Assembly (NCBI GenBank): GCA_021307315.1 | Contig: JAJSPD010000066.1 | Location: 186,001 to 250,000 of the forward strand | Direction: 5' to 3' | Source: Bisporella sp. PMI_857 | Taxonomy: Eukaryota > Ascomycota > Leotiomycetes > Helotiales > Helotiaceae | DNA length: 64,000 nucleotides | Part shown: positions 30,520-39,756 of the stretch, piece after piece | Layout: every line of letters begins with the position of its first letter | Position numbering within the stretch: position 1 is the stretch's first letter | Program-made: the position numbers and the translations under genes | Notes under the pieces: model-generated | What the model was told of the DNA's origin: nothing | The model's input: the letters and a program-made list of their open reading frames with translations, nothing else | The model's database searches: none

Positions 30520-30760
30520 ATGGGATAAGACAGTGCGGCTCTGGGACGCCACGACAGGGGCTTTGCTGCAGACGCTCGAGGGCCACTCGAGATCGGTCAA
30601 TTCAGTAGCCTTCTCCCCCGACGGCAAGCAGGTCGTGTCTGGATCATGGGATAAGACAGTGCGGCTCTGGGACGCCACGACAGGGGCCTTGCTGCAGACG
30701 CTCGAGGGCCACTCGGGATGGGTCAATTCAGTAGCCTTCTCCCCCGACGGCAAGCTGCTA
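30520..30760 (+). repeat. WD40 tandem repeats, right part
   Basis: The rest of unit 2, a complete unit 3 (LLQTLEGHSRSVNSVAFSP) and a partial unit 4 (HSGWVNSVAFSPDGK). They differ from the left units mainly at the residue after HS and at the SWDKT/SDDKT position, which lie on the ligand face of the propeller. Confidence 0.85.
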
Positions 30761-30937
30761 CCAACTTTAGGTGTATCAGGTCAATGGATATCAGATGGCA
30801 CTGCGAATATTCTCTGGCTACCTTCTGAGTACCGACCTACATGTAAAGCTGTTTGGGATAAAACTCTCGTTCTAGGACATTCGTCAGGGAGGATTTCATT
30901 ACTTCAGTTTAAACAAGGGCTAATGCTTATAATATGA

Positions 30938-31560
30938 GACTAATATAACTTAATTAATATTTTACACTGATATTTATATAATATCTCTTTTCTTTTCATC
31001 TCTTTTTCTTTTCATCTCTTTTTCTTTTCATCTCTATTTCATAGAGGGTTCGAGGGGAGTGGGTCACTATATAGCAATTCATAATTGCCACTCGCTTTTT
31101 AGAATCTTCTAGAATAAGTTTGAAAGTGACCACTATCTCCGTTATTCTATCGACCGTCTTATCAATGTTGTATAACAGATCTGCGTGAACAAGGTGTAAT
31201 AAAAGACCTTGGCAGACCTTGGCGCTGAGTTAAAAATATTACCAACAGTAAAAGGCGATGAGCCTTCGCGTCAGCAAGACCTGGAAAGGCACAAGCTCGG
31301 CCGTTGATGACATAAGCGAAATTACGGCGGAATTACCAAAGTTTAATCGGAAGTGCGGGTTCAGTTCCTTCTAACCGAAAGTCGTTAGTTCCGTCGATCA
31401 GAAGTACCGACCCGCGGGGAGGTCCAGCATTAGTTTGCGTGCAACAGCAGCCACAAAACTCATGACGGTCATAGATAAAATAGTAAGGCTCTGAAGCTCA
31501 GATAAAGCCCTTTTATAAGTGTAAGGGATAATGAGAGCTCGCTAGTATAGCTGTGGCAAA
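30938..31560. other. 3' flank of the receptor gene inside the large element
   Basis: It is AT-rich at first, then holds three copies of a pyrimidine unit (TTTTCTTTTCATCTCT) at about 30988-31041. The remainder is mixed sequence without a convincing frame. Confidence 0.5.
30988..31041 (+). repeat. Pyrimidine tandem repeat, about 3 copies
   Basis: A unit of about 17 bp, TTTTCTTTTCATCTCT with one extra T, repeated three times in direct order. Confidence 0.7.
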
Positions 31561-31748
31561 GGACTCGTACTGAAGCATAAACGGAGGCTTCTTATAAACC
31601 AGGCGAAAGGGCGATGATGCAAATAAAAAAATTCTTCGGGAGGGGTCAAATTGCTAATAAATAGCTATAGAATACGACTGATCTTTTATTTTTAGAGACT
31701 CATAAGTTGGTGTGGAGTTTGAGATGCTTAAAGTTAAAGTACCTCTCT

Positions 31749-31792
31749 TTTTTCTCGGCACGTAGGGTTTCTCGGCACGCAGGGAGGGACGT
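31749..31792 (-). repeat. Right terminal inverted repeat
   Basis: It ends CGCAGGGAGGGACGT, followed by TA. It is the reverse complement of the left terminus, and the adjacent 180 bp resemble the family right end seen at 20105-20289. Confidence 0.8.
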
Positions 31793-32084
31793 TATTTGTA
31801 GAGATGTCAAAAGTGTGCTTGTAGTCTATTAGGAGAAATCAATTGATAAAAACTCAAGCTTGCCCTTTCCCCGAGAGCTCTAGCTCTTCCTTATATCCCA
31901 TAACAGTGCCCAACAGTGCTGTATCCTTGACCTACGGAACCCCCCCGAGCTCCAGGAGTCGGTATCCCCGAAAAGGCTTCTATCAGTCGGGGCCCACGAT
32001 AGTCTGGACTATACGCCCCCGTGGTGGCTGTAAGCCTTCGGCTGGCCGTCGGCTAGCCTGTGTTACGCTGATGGATCGCTTACA
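31793..32084 (-). repeat. Right piece of the same split LTR
   Basis: Starting with the duplicated TA, it continues where 20474 stops (GTGTGCTTGTAGTCTA, then AACTCAAGCTTGCC, then TCTTCCTTATATC as in the other copies). It ends CGCTTACA at 32084. Both pieces together make about 370 bp, close to the 363-bp copy at 36356. Confidence 0.75.
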
Positions 32085-32086
32085 GC

Positions 32087-33780
32087 TTACTCCCAGCCAT
32101 GAATATCCTTAAGTCGGTGTTTATATGTTTGAAATAACATCCTAGTACTTGTATCAAAGCCGTTGATCGCTTGACTTGTGGATATGTATCCACTGCATCC
32201 CAATTTATGCTCACCTCCTGCTCCAAACGTTATTTGAACAATGCCATCAGAGCCCACCATCGTAATACAATTCTTATCGATGATTGCGGTAAAAAATGAA
32301 CCCAAGTCTACCACTGATTTCTTAATTGGGTTAAGTCCAACAAAGGGTTTTGGTTGCCCAACCTTAAAAATGTCAATACGCGGTACAGAGGTGCTACGAT
32401 AATCTGCCGTTGCAAAGCTTCCCGTGCGAGGCTCAATCTCATAACCCTCTGCTTTAAAGCTAAAGTCTCGGCTTACCCATCGATACTTGTTGGTATGAGA
32501 TGGCTCGCTGACCCATGGATCGTCCCATTCAGTAACCTGGTGGATTTCGTTATCAAATATAACAGCAGCCGCTGTACGATGAAGTCGGTTCAGAATAAAC
32601 GCACTGTGAGCAGTAAGGAGGATAGTTTCTACACCACTCTTTGACCACATGTCGCGCCTAGTATTGAAGGATCTGCTGGGATCCGCTTGGTCAATGGTGA
32701 ACGTGTCCCAGAGAACTACTCGGCCATTATGAGTTGTACCAGCAAGAGTGGTTCCACGAATGACGATATCACTGTAGTATTTGTAACCGTTGTTTGTCCT
32801 GTCACAGTGCTGATCTAGTAAGGTTGCAATCGTTTGCTTGCTTTTTCTGTCCCACACTAGGATCTTTGGGTCTTCAAAACTTCCGATTGCAGTGCAGACC
32901 CATCCCTCACTGGCGCATATTGCTGTTATTGACTCTGATTCGGGAAAGTCTGGCCAAGAAACCTGTTTGACATCTCCAGTATCAAATTCAAAGCATTGAA
33001 ATGGTCCAATATCGGAGGGACGATTGAACGCGAAATAAGTTTTAACAGCCATAAAACCTTTACAGTAGGCTGCGAGTATAACATGCTTGAAATCAAGTCT
33101 CGGCACTTTCGTCAAACTAAAGTGTGAACTGGAAAGAGAGGCAAGGTCTACGACAACAAGCTCTTCAACTTGTGTCTCCCCAATAAAAGACCTGCATATC
33201 AGGTGTTTCCTAGTGTAATTAGTTAGTCTCTCTAATGGAAGTTCTATCGTTTACTTTACCCATCTGTCAGAAATCTAATAGAGCTAAAAGTTATGACGCC
33301 GATATTCGGTAGGTCAAGCTTTCTAACTAGTGGTTCCCCTTTAAATAACTCTTCATCGTCCGTTAGATAGTTAACGTCCCTCCCTGTGTAGCGAAACACC
33401 CTGCGTGCCGAAACAGACCAATGAAATTGAATAAATTTCGAGCTTAATAGATTGTTATATTAAAAGAAATAGTCTAAAATATATATTACTAATTTTAAAT
33501 ATGAATACTTTCTATTGTGGTTGGTTTAAAAGAGATATTACAAAAGAAAAAATCTAAATCCTTGCGATTTTATTGGTCGGTTTCGGCACGCAGGGTGTTT
33601 CGCTACGCAGGGAGGGACGTTATCAGTGTCTCTTTTAACAGCATCGCCCCCACCTCCCCATGCGTTTTCAATAATGCGAGGTTTCATTTTAACGAATTGA
33701 CCTACGATACCTTGCATGTTAATGCAAAAGCAAATAACTTATATACTCCCACTCGTAAGGTCATCAATTAAAGCCCAGAT
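32087..33780 (-). pseudogene. WD-like propeller protein gene broken by a MITE
   Basis: The long 3' exon, ending at TAA 32087, codes for propeller-like repeats (KILVWDRKSKQTIATL, TTHNGRVVLWDTF). A 50-bp intron at 33210-33259 (GTAAAG...CTAACTAATTACACTAG) links it to an upstream exon (YLTDDEELFKGEPLVRKLD). That exon is cut at a TA by the 247-bp MITE (33374-33620). Removing the MITE and one TA joins KRDTD to NYLTDD in frame. A further intron is likely near 33710-33760. No start codon is found upstream, so the 5' end is lost or in an unseen exon. The function is unknown; it may be the C-terminal part of a larger F-box or NLR-type protein. Confidence 0.6.
33374..33620. mobile_element. 247-bp MITE with 49-bp inverted repeats, TA duplication
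   Basis: The ends ACGTCCCTCCCTG and CAGGGAGGGACGT start near-perfect inverted repeats (47 of 49 positions equal), flanked by TA at 33372-33373 and 33621-33622. The centre is AT-rich and non-coding. It is a small relative of the 11.3-kb element at 20475-31792. Confidence 0.92.
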
Positions 33781-34412
33781 CGCCGAGGACTAAGTGTCTT
33801 GAGACTATGGATGACCTCACACCTTTAAAAAGTTGATGACAAGAAAGGAGCAGAGTGGTATGTGACTAGGCATAATTTCTTAAGTTGATTTCAAAAACGA
33901 TATGACCAAAATGAGGCTGAGTGGCTTGAGACTACGGATGACCTTAACTATTGAAAATCCCGGGGCTGTGCATTCGTTGCCCCGAAGTCTTCGTTATCGT
34001 TCTGCTGATAGGTGGATGACTGGTACTGAAGTGGTCAGGCACGTCAGGAACCTAAGTAGCTGTGGCGCTCGGTCTAGCCTGTTTCAAAAAATATGCCTGT
34101 TGATGAAGTGTTTTCATCCCTTCTGGTGCTGTTCTATCCATGATATTTCTTGCTGCGTCTACAGTACAACGCTATAACGCTAGGATAACTAACCTTAGAC
34201 GTCTCGGATCGAGAAGCTGGGTTGGTGACTTGGTTAGTCGGAATACAGGGTTTCAATCTAACCATTCATTGTGACTTTGCTGACCGTACTGGTAGTTGAA
34301 CAGTGAGTATTTGTGTAGATATCCGTTCGATACAAACAGCCTTGACTAGCTAATCCATGGCGAACGCATACCCATATTTCTTAGCTGCTTGTCTTTCTAC
34401 TACCCTCCGCCG
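33781..34412. other. Intergenic with a short diverged direct repeat
   Basis: TTGAGACTATGGATGACCT (about 33799) and TTGAGACTACGGATGACCT (about 33928) are two copies of a roughly 40-bp segment. No gene is recognised. Confidence 0.45.
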
Positions 34413-35327
34413 ATGATTAGGATGGCTTCCCCGTTTCCCGGAAGCCGCCTCGAGATAATGCCGGTATGCTTTGGTAGTACCAATGTCAACGATCAAGACC
34501 TGCGCTTTTTGAATGGCTGCACAGGCTTACGGTTTTGCCAATGCTCCCTCGAGATCCTCTATCAGCCAATCCAGGGAGTAGAAAGACGACTATACCGAGA
34601 TGAGCAACTTTGTTATCTCACTGAATTTCTCGACGATGGAATCGCAAATGCTATCGGCCTACAACTTAAGTCTCCATTTTACGTAGATGCAGATTGCTTG
34701 GTCGTTCTCACGGCGAAGGCTGGCGGCATTCCCGTAGCTCCTGCCGCTCAATACGAGATTCGGTTTCATTTCGCTCTTCAGGATCAAAAAAAGTGGTTTC
34801 CCTTGAGCCTGCATCAGCTGTTTGGACTAGAGCCTTCCCAATGGCAGCCCACAGAAAATTTCAGCAACGGACTTAATCCTTCAATTAGGGCCAGAGGATG
34901 TCACCCTCTAGCTAGCATAGGCACTGGCCAGCGTGGCGCCCCTGCTCTCTATCGAGTCCGCGTAGAATACAAGCACGATGACATTCAGGAACTCCAGCCG
35001 ATTCACAAATGGCAGCTCATCGTCTGGGATTTGAGAATTCGCTGCAGGTGGATGGACCGAGTTCCCTCAGACACGCCTTCACCCGAGCACATGAGTGGCA
35101 TTTCGAACTTGCTACCGCCGAAACTTTCCCCCACTTTCATTCCTTCTGGTGCTTCTTTAGCCAGCCTCGCAGTGCCTACTATAAAGATACCAGAACCATC
35201 CTTGCGGCGACGCTTGAAAGCACGATATACCCCACGAGATCGAACTTCTGCAACTATGACAAAACGCAGAAGTAGCAGACTAGAAAGTAAAGAAGTGGTA
35301 AAGAAAGCAAAGCAAAGTGGCAACTAG
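34413..35327 (+). CDS. Hypothetical protein with basic C-terminus, 304 aa
   Basis: An open frame from ATG 34413 to TAG 35327. I do not recognise a domain. The body is globular-looking (ERRLYRDEQLCYLTEFLDDG, FHFALQDQKKWFPLSLHQLF) and includes LQPIHKWQLIVWDLRIRCRW. The last 45 residues are basic and hold several possible nuclear targeting stretches (RRRLKARYTPR, TKRRSSR, KEVVKKAK). The frame is open upstream to 34389 without an ATG. A nuclear role is possible but only by composition. Confidence 0.55.
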   Translation: MIRMASPFPGSRLEIMPVCFGSTNVNDQDLRFLNGCTGLRFCQCSLEILYQPIQGVERRLYRDEQLCYLTEFLDDGIANAIGLQLKSPFYVDADCLVVLTAKAGGIPVAPAAQYEIRFHFALQDQKKWFPLSLHQLFGLEPSQWQPTENFSNGLNPSIRARGCHPLASIGTGQRGAPALYRVRVEYKHDDIQELQPIHKWQLIVWDLRIRCRWMDRVPSDTPSPEHMSGISNLLPPKLSPTFIPSGASLASLAVPTIKIPEPSLRRRLKARYTPRDRTSATMTKRRSSRLESKEVVKKAKQSGN

Positions 35328-35465
35328 AATCAACCTTTTTAGCAAATGAATAATAAGAATCTCTCATACTTCCTTGTTGAAATCTATCCGAGGAAATGTT
35401 CGCTCGTGAGATCAAGAGAACGGAGTAAGATGGTGGAGGTATACTAACTCCAGCATATATCCAGT

Positions 35466-35756
35466 ATGTTAGCGCACAACCGTCACAGGATCAACTACTT
35501 TATCCCTCTAATTACGTGCGAAGAAGTGGCGGTGGGCGTTGTCGAGGTCTCTCGTTGCTGCAGTGAAACTAACATCAACATAGCCGATCTTGGGAGACTA
35601 CATATCCAAGCGCCACGAAGTATCCTCCTAACCACTACCTACTTCACGGGCATGGATACCCCTGCTACACTAGGATATAAGATCAGGTTTATGTCCCGAT
35701 TAATGCTACAGCGTTTTCGATTCGGGGAGTTCACAAAGTATGCAATGAACGATTGA
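35466..35756 (+). CDS. Small hypothetical frame, 96 aa
   Basis: ATG to TGA without introns. No recognisable motif or signal peptide. It may be a chance frame; it follows the 304-residue protein on the same strand. Confidence 0.2.
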   Translation: MLAHNRHRINYFIPLITCEEVAVGVVEVSRCCSETNINIADLGRLHIQAPRSILLTTTYFTGMDTPATLGYKIRFMSRLMLQRFRFGEFTKYAMND

Positions 35757-36355
35757 TTGATCTCCGCAGTTTTCTATATACATGAAGCAAGCTCTTCTTA
35801 TATGTAAGAGGAGTACGTAGGTCATTACGAATGATGGCGACTCAGCTCTTAGGAGCCGCGTAAGGAGAGTAAGTGGCAAACTATAGTTCCTGATTCGACA
35901 AGCGTCAGGTAAGTTCTACGACGGAAATCTTGAAGTGCTGGAAACAATCAAAGGCATTATAACAATGCACCAACTTCACAATTTGTAACCTTTCGCTCCT
36001 CGTTCTGGATAACTTCTGACTCCTTCCCCATGTCCTGGCATATTTCCTCTCCGACTTCATCAAGACCCCTGAGCCCAATATCCCAACCTCCCATTGCTAA
36101 CCACTTCCCCTCTCCTGACTTCTGCTTCCGAAATCTCCTCTACGGTTACACCATATAATTAATGGAAACAAGAACGGAGACCTTCTCTTCAGTCCCTGCG
36201 AGGCGAATATCCCGCAGCATATTGCCAAGATATAAAATGCTCAACACTGAATAATTGAATCATTTTAAAGTTTGGGACCATAAAATCTGGACCTACATCG
36301 TTGCTCAAGATGTACATTCTTGTCGGTGTTCCTACAGTTGCTGAACTAGTCACGA
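35757..36355. other. Intergenic
   Basis: No coding frame of note, no RNA gene and no repeat seen in these 600 bp. Confidence 0.4.
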
Positions 36356-36718
36356 TGTAACAGTCAGCCGAAGGGTTTTCAGCTGTAGGACTTTCAGGGC
36401 TGCAAGCGGCACGCTCCGCCCATGGCCAGCCACGGGCTTACAGCTACAGCAGCCACAGGCTTCCAGCTACAACAGCTCCAGCAGCCACAGGCTTCCAGCT
36501 ACAACAGCTACAGCAGCCACAGGCTCACAGCTACAGCACAGTGAAAGATATAAGGAACAGCTAGAGCTTTCTGAACAAGGCAAGCTTGAGTTTTCCTTTC
36601 CATGTTAGACTTACAAGCATACTTCTAATATCAATTCATCACTATTGCAATTACACCGCTAGCCACTATCCTTATCTGTTATATTGCAAATCCCTCCTGC
36701 TGCCCTCTATTTGTTACA
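36356..36718 (+). repeat. Solo LTR of the TGTAACA family, 363 bp, inverted
   Basis: It runs TGTAACAG to TTTGTTACA and matches the reverse complement of 19794-20094 at both ends and in the CTAGAGCTTTCTGAACAAG block. The flanks (CACGA left, TAATC right) give no target duplication, so it may be a recombinant or its flanks have changed. Confidence 0.75.
36434..36540 (+). repeat. Minisatellite inside the solo LTR
   Basis: About four diverged copies of a 27-33-bp unit with CAGCCACAGGCTTCCAGCT and CAGCTACAACAGCT. This accounts for part of the length difference from the 301-bp relative at 19794. Confidence 0.75.
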
Positions 36719-37652
36719 TAATCCTAATTTGTGTAAATTTCGGACTAACAAAGTACACTGGATCAGGTTCTAAGTGAAGCACTTTTCCAAGCATCTTCAA
36801 CTATGTATAAGGAAGAGCACAAGCTATGTATGTACAGACAAAAGAAGGGAAGGAAAGCAGCGCTTCATATACAGGAGACTGGCCAGGGGCCAGTGTAAGC
36901 GAGACTCTAAGCGAGATAGGGCTAGGCACGTGACCGGATGTCGGTTCGAGTAGATCTGTAAGTAGCCAAAACTAGGGTTACGACTTCGAGATGAATTAAA
37001 TCATGCGCAAGCTTTTGAGGGGCATCTAGCTGAAGCAAAGCTGCAAACCATTCGCCCTGGCGCTTCTAAGACGGCAATGATCCCAGGGAAACCGATACAA
37101 ACTAAAGTGGCTGTGAAGGTATCGAGGCAAAGATGAGTGAATGAGGGACCTGACCATCAGAACGCTCGAGCTGTCACTTCTCTTCCGTCGGCAATTTGAG
37201 ATTATTCGTGTACGACCAAACCCATGAACCCAAACACTCCTCTAGGCAGAGGAGCTTTCGACTCTCACTCCAGAATTTGCCAAGCCTTGCGCCTCCTCGG
37301 CGTCGGGATATTAGAATATGACAAGAGTAGTCTTACAAGACCAGAGGACAAGCTGCTGGAGCCAGGGGGAAACTGGGAAGGTCGATGACGAGACTGGATC
37401 GAAGTATCAGACTTCGTTTAACGGATATGTACGACACGCTCCCGTGAGGGATCAAAGACTTCGTAAGATCCTGCAATCGTTGAGCTTCCTCAGCGTGGAC
37501 CACAAGGAGAGAGACACGTCGCCTGTGGACTGGATGCGTGAGCAGAACTCTCAGCTGGACAGCGGTAAGCGGCAGTCCCAGGTGATTAAGCACACCTGGT
37601 CCCTGGCAACGCGGAAGAGCATTACATATGTATGAGGAAAACTGCTTCTCTA
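36719..37652. other. Region between two solo LTRs, no clear gene
   Basis: Reading frames at 37318-37635 and just upstream are open but I see no family motif and no start or splice pattern that joins them. A decayed gene cannot be excluded. Confidence 0.35.
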
Positions 37653-37826
37653 TGTCAGGAATCGGCTTACGTAAGTAGGCCAAGGAGCTAGACAATACCT
37701 GCCACGTATATATTTACGGCTTAGAACTGTAGACAATATCATTATCTGTATCGCTCCCACGAGCCTGTATTCAATCGCTGTGATACCCTCACAAATCCTC
37801 CTGCTTCATAGAACACATTTCTGACA
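37653..37826 (+). repeat. Solo copia LTR, 174 bp, target duplication CTCTA
   Basis: TGTCAGGAATCGG to TTTCTGACA, the same family as the copia 5' LTR at 19499-19682. CTCTA stands at 37648-37652 and 37827-37831. Confidence 0.88.
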
Positions 37827-39060
37827 CTCTAAGGTAATTAGGCGTTATCACATGACTTGCCTCGCTTACCAATTCAGGGTAATCCCTCTTTCAGAACGTC
37901 AGCTTTCAGCCAGCTTATATATCAGGAAGCCCTCACAGCCGGATGCTTATAAAACTTTCCAATCATCAAGCCTCGCGAAATTATCTATAGAGGAAAATGG
38001 CAGACTGGACGAACACCGGAGGCCGACTGGTGAAGGGTGCAGGAAGCTGCGTAGACATATGTATTTCATCCGCAGAGATTCCTTGGCTATGATTTCAAGT
38101 TCTTTTCCTAATTGTTTGGTGCTCCCATCCTTCTCCAACCATATCCGGCCGTTGAGTACTGCTCTGCTGCTTTTTTGAGGTCCACTAGCTTGCCGGCAGA
38201 CGAGACAGATTGTGACTTTTTTTTTTGGTGCCTCCTCATTACCTCTACTTAATTTGCTCTATCAGGATGCACTTAATACACCCCCCTCGTGTCTCTCTTT
38301 AATCTCTATTCCATTAACTCTAATGTCTGCCTAAGCTTAGGGGACATCCTCCACCCTAGTCAATGACAAGCACGACACGGTTAAAAGTTTCAAACAAAAT
38401 TAGCCCTATTCCAAATCTCCCACTCAATTTCTCTTTTTCGAACCCTAGCTTTTATCTACTTTCGTCCATATGTGAAAGGATACTCCTCTCTCCCTACCAA
38501 AATTGACACCCAAAGCTTGGCTAATCAATCGTCGTGCAACCACATCCGTTGTCTTTGGCCTTCCTACCGTTCTTCTCACGAAAGGAGCACCGGCGCTGCT
38601 CACCAATGCCGCAATAACTCAATACCGGAGACCCAGGCACTCAGCCACGCCATTTCGGGCGTGGTGGTACTTTGCCACTGTCATGCACTCTAGGGCGTAA
38701 GACTTGTGACCCCACTGAGTCTCCTATAACATCTGCACTATTTCTGATATTCGGCAGAATCGTGGATTTATTAAAGCAGATATTTTGGAGACAAAGTATG
38801 TACCACCGCAATAACACACGCTACCACTACGGTTACCACAAGGTTATCGAATCCACAGATGGACCGCAGAACAACTCGACCCCAGTTAGCGAGGCTGTGA
38901 AGCCAACAACTACTGTTTGCCTACCTATAACATCGTTGCAGCACCGTGACTCACAGATTAGGTGTGTTAAAATTTACCGACCCCAAATGCATGATCGAGA
39001 TACTGAACAAGAAGTTATAGGCACCTGCGCACTCCATCAACCACAACACATGAAATTAAT
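37827..39060. other. Intergenic, no supported gene
   Basis: It contains a T-run at 38217-38226 and several short unrelated frames (37852-38178, 38503-38700). None shows motifs, splice signals or codon pattern strong enough to call. Confidence 0.35.
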
Positions 39061-39756
39061 ATGGACGACTCAAATCTGTCATCAATGTTAAAACCAACTC
39101 TGGCCAGCACCGCGCCACGGACAGACGATACTCAAGCAAGAATCTTGGCAGATTCAGGCGCCTCCTCTAAACGTACTCGAGCCGACGAAGGACCTGGTAA
39201 CAATCCCAAAAGGAGGATGCGCCAGGAAAATTCCTCTATTCCTTGGAATCGGCACCCTCCTGTCTCCACGGGTGTTCACCACACCAAGAGGGTAGATAAA
39301 GCAGGAACTACCACACGGGAATTCGACGCCACTCCTGACCACGCACCACAAGTCCAGCATCTAGTTCAAGAGGTTCACCTATCCCCTCCCGCCAAATCTA
39401 AGATAATAGTACCAATCTGGATTATCACTCCCGGGGTCCGGTCCGCGGAAGAGCTATGGGCCGACGGGAAAATGCTAGGGTCAACCCTCGTAGCATTCGT
39501 TGAAGGGATCTCGAAAGTGAAGCAGCTCGGCCACATCGAGAAGATAAAATTGACCCTTACAACAACAGTCATGTCCGTGATACGTGATACGAACATCACA
39601 GTATTCCAAGGAGATGAAGATTTGTGGGATTTTGCTAAAGATGCATTCAGAGACAAGATGAAGCAGGAAATGACGGAGGCACAAGCAAATAAGGTCAAGG
39701 CGCGTTTTAGGATCTTGGTGGAGCCATTCTATGAGCAAGAAGAATTTGAGTTCTAG
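39061..39756 (+). CDS. Hypothetical protein with N-terminal basic stretch, 231 aa
   Basis: An open frame from ATG 39061 to TAG 39756. The N-terminal 90 residues are polar and likely disordered, with a bipartite-like basic signal (KRTRADEGPGNNPKRRMRQ at 37-55). The C-terminal half looks folded (PIWIITPGVRSAEELWADGK, then FVEGISKVKQLGHIEKIKLT, then FAKDAFRDKMKQEM). No known family is recognised. Fungal genomes hold many such lineage-specific nuclear proteins; the assignment to the nucleus is inference. Confidence 0.5.
   Translation: MDDSNLSSMLKPTLASTAPRTDDTQARILADSGASSKRTRADEGPGNNPKRRMRQENSSIPWNRHPPVSTGVHHTKRVDKAGTTTREFDATPDHAPQVQHLVQEVHLSPPAKSKIIVPIWIITPGVRSAEELWADGKMLGSTLVAFVEGISKVKQLGHIEKIKLTLTTTVMSVIRDTNITVFQGDEDLWDFAKDAFRDKMKQEMTEAQANKVKARFRILVEPFYEQEEFEF

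Larger units (their letters stand above)
21663..30937 (+). pseudogene. HET-NACHT-WD40 (HNWD-type) receptor gene, broken by frameshift and LINE
   Basis: The first frame, 21663-23552, gives a HET domain (AILSHTW at residues 26-32, YFWVDTCCIDK 70-80, WFTRGWTLQELIAP 131-144) and a NACHT NTPase (GDPGKGKT 296-303, FIVDALDEC 399-407, IVSSRNWP 431-438). A one-base loss near 23549 shifts the frame. The continuation (MSRTLGRDVYSLRTPGIP) runs to a 55-bp intron at 23891-23945, then to WD40 repeats from 24156. The second repeat is cut by the LINE at 24365-30505 and resumes at 30520; the frame ends at TAA 30937 with the family-like tail ILWLPSEYRPT. HNWD proteins detect non-self ligands and trigger cell death. 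As it stands no full product can be made. Confidence 0.85.
20475..31792 (+). mobile_element. 11.3-kb inverted-repeat element carrying a HET-NACHT-WD40 gene
   Basis: The termini are 44-bp inverted repeats (20475-20518 and 31749-31792) starting ACGTCCCTCCC, with 41 of 44 positions equal and a TA on both sides (20473-20474, 31793-31794). The element splits an LTR so that the two flanks rejoin at the TA. The same termini bound the 247-bp MITE at 33374-33620. A TA duplication suggests a Tc1/mariner-like or related DNA transposon. No transposase is recognised inside, so it would be non-autonomous. Subtracting the later LINE leaves about 5.2 kb whose main gene is the NLR-type receptor. Confidence 0.65.

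Noticed and set aside
32084..32110. Continuation of the gypsy integrase relic after the right LTR piece
   Set aside because: A frame such as LTPSHEYP looked possible, but these bases code the last residues (KDIHGWE) of the WD-like gene on the other strand, and the flanking 5-mers do not match.
37318..37695. Overlapping frames of 105 (+) and 120 (-) codons
   Set aside because: No motif, no splice structure, and the opposite-strand frames mirror each other.
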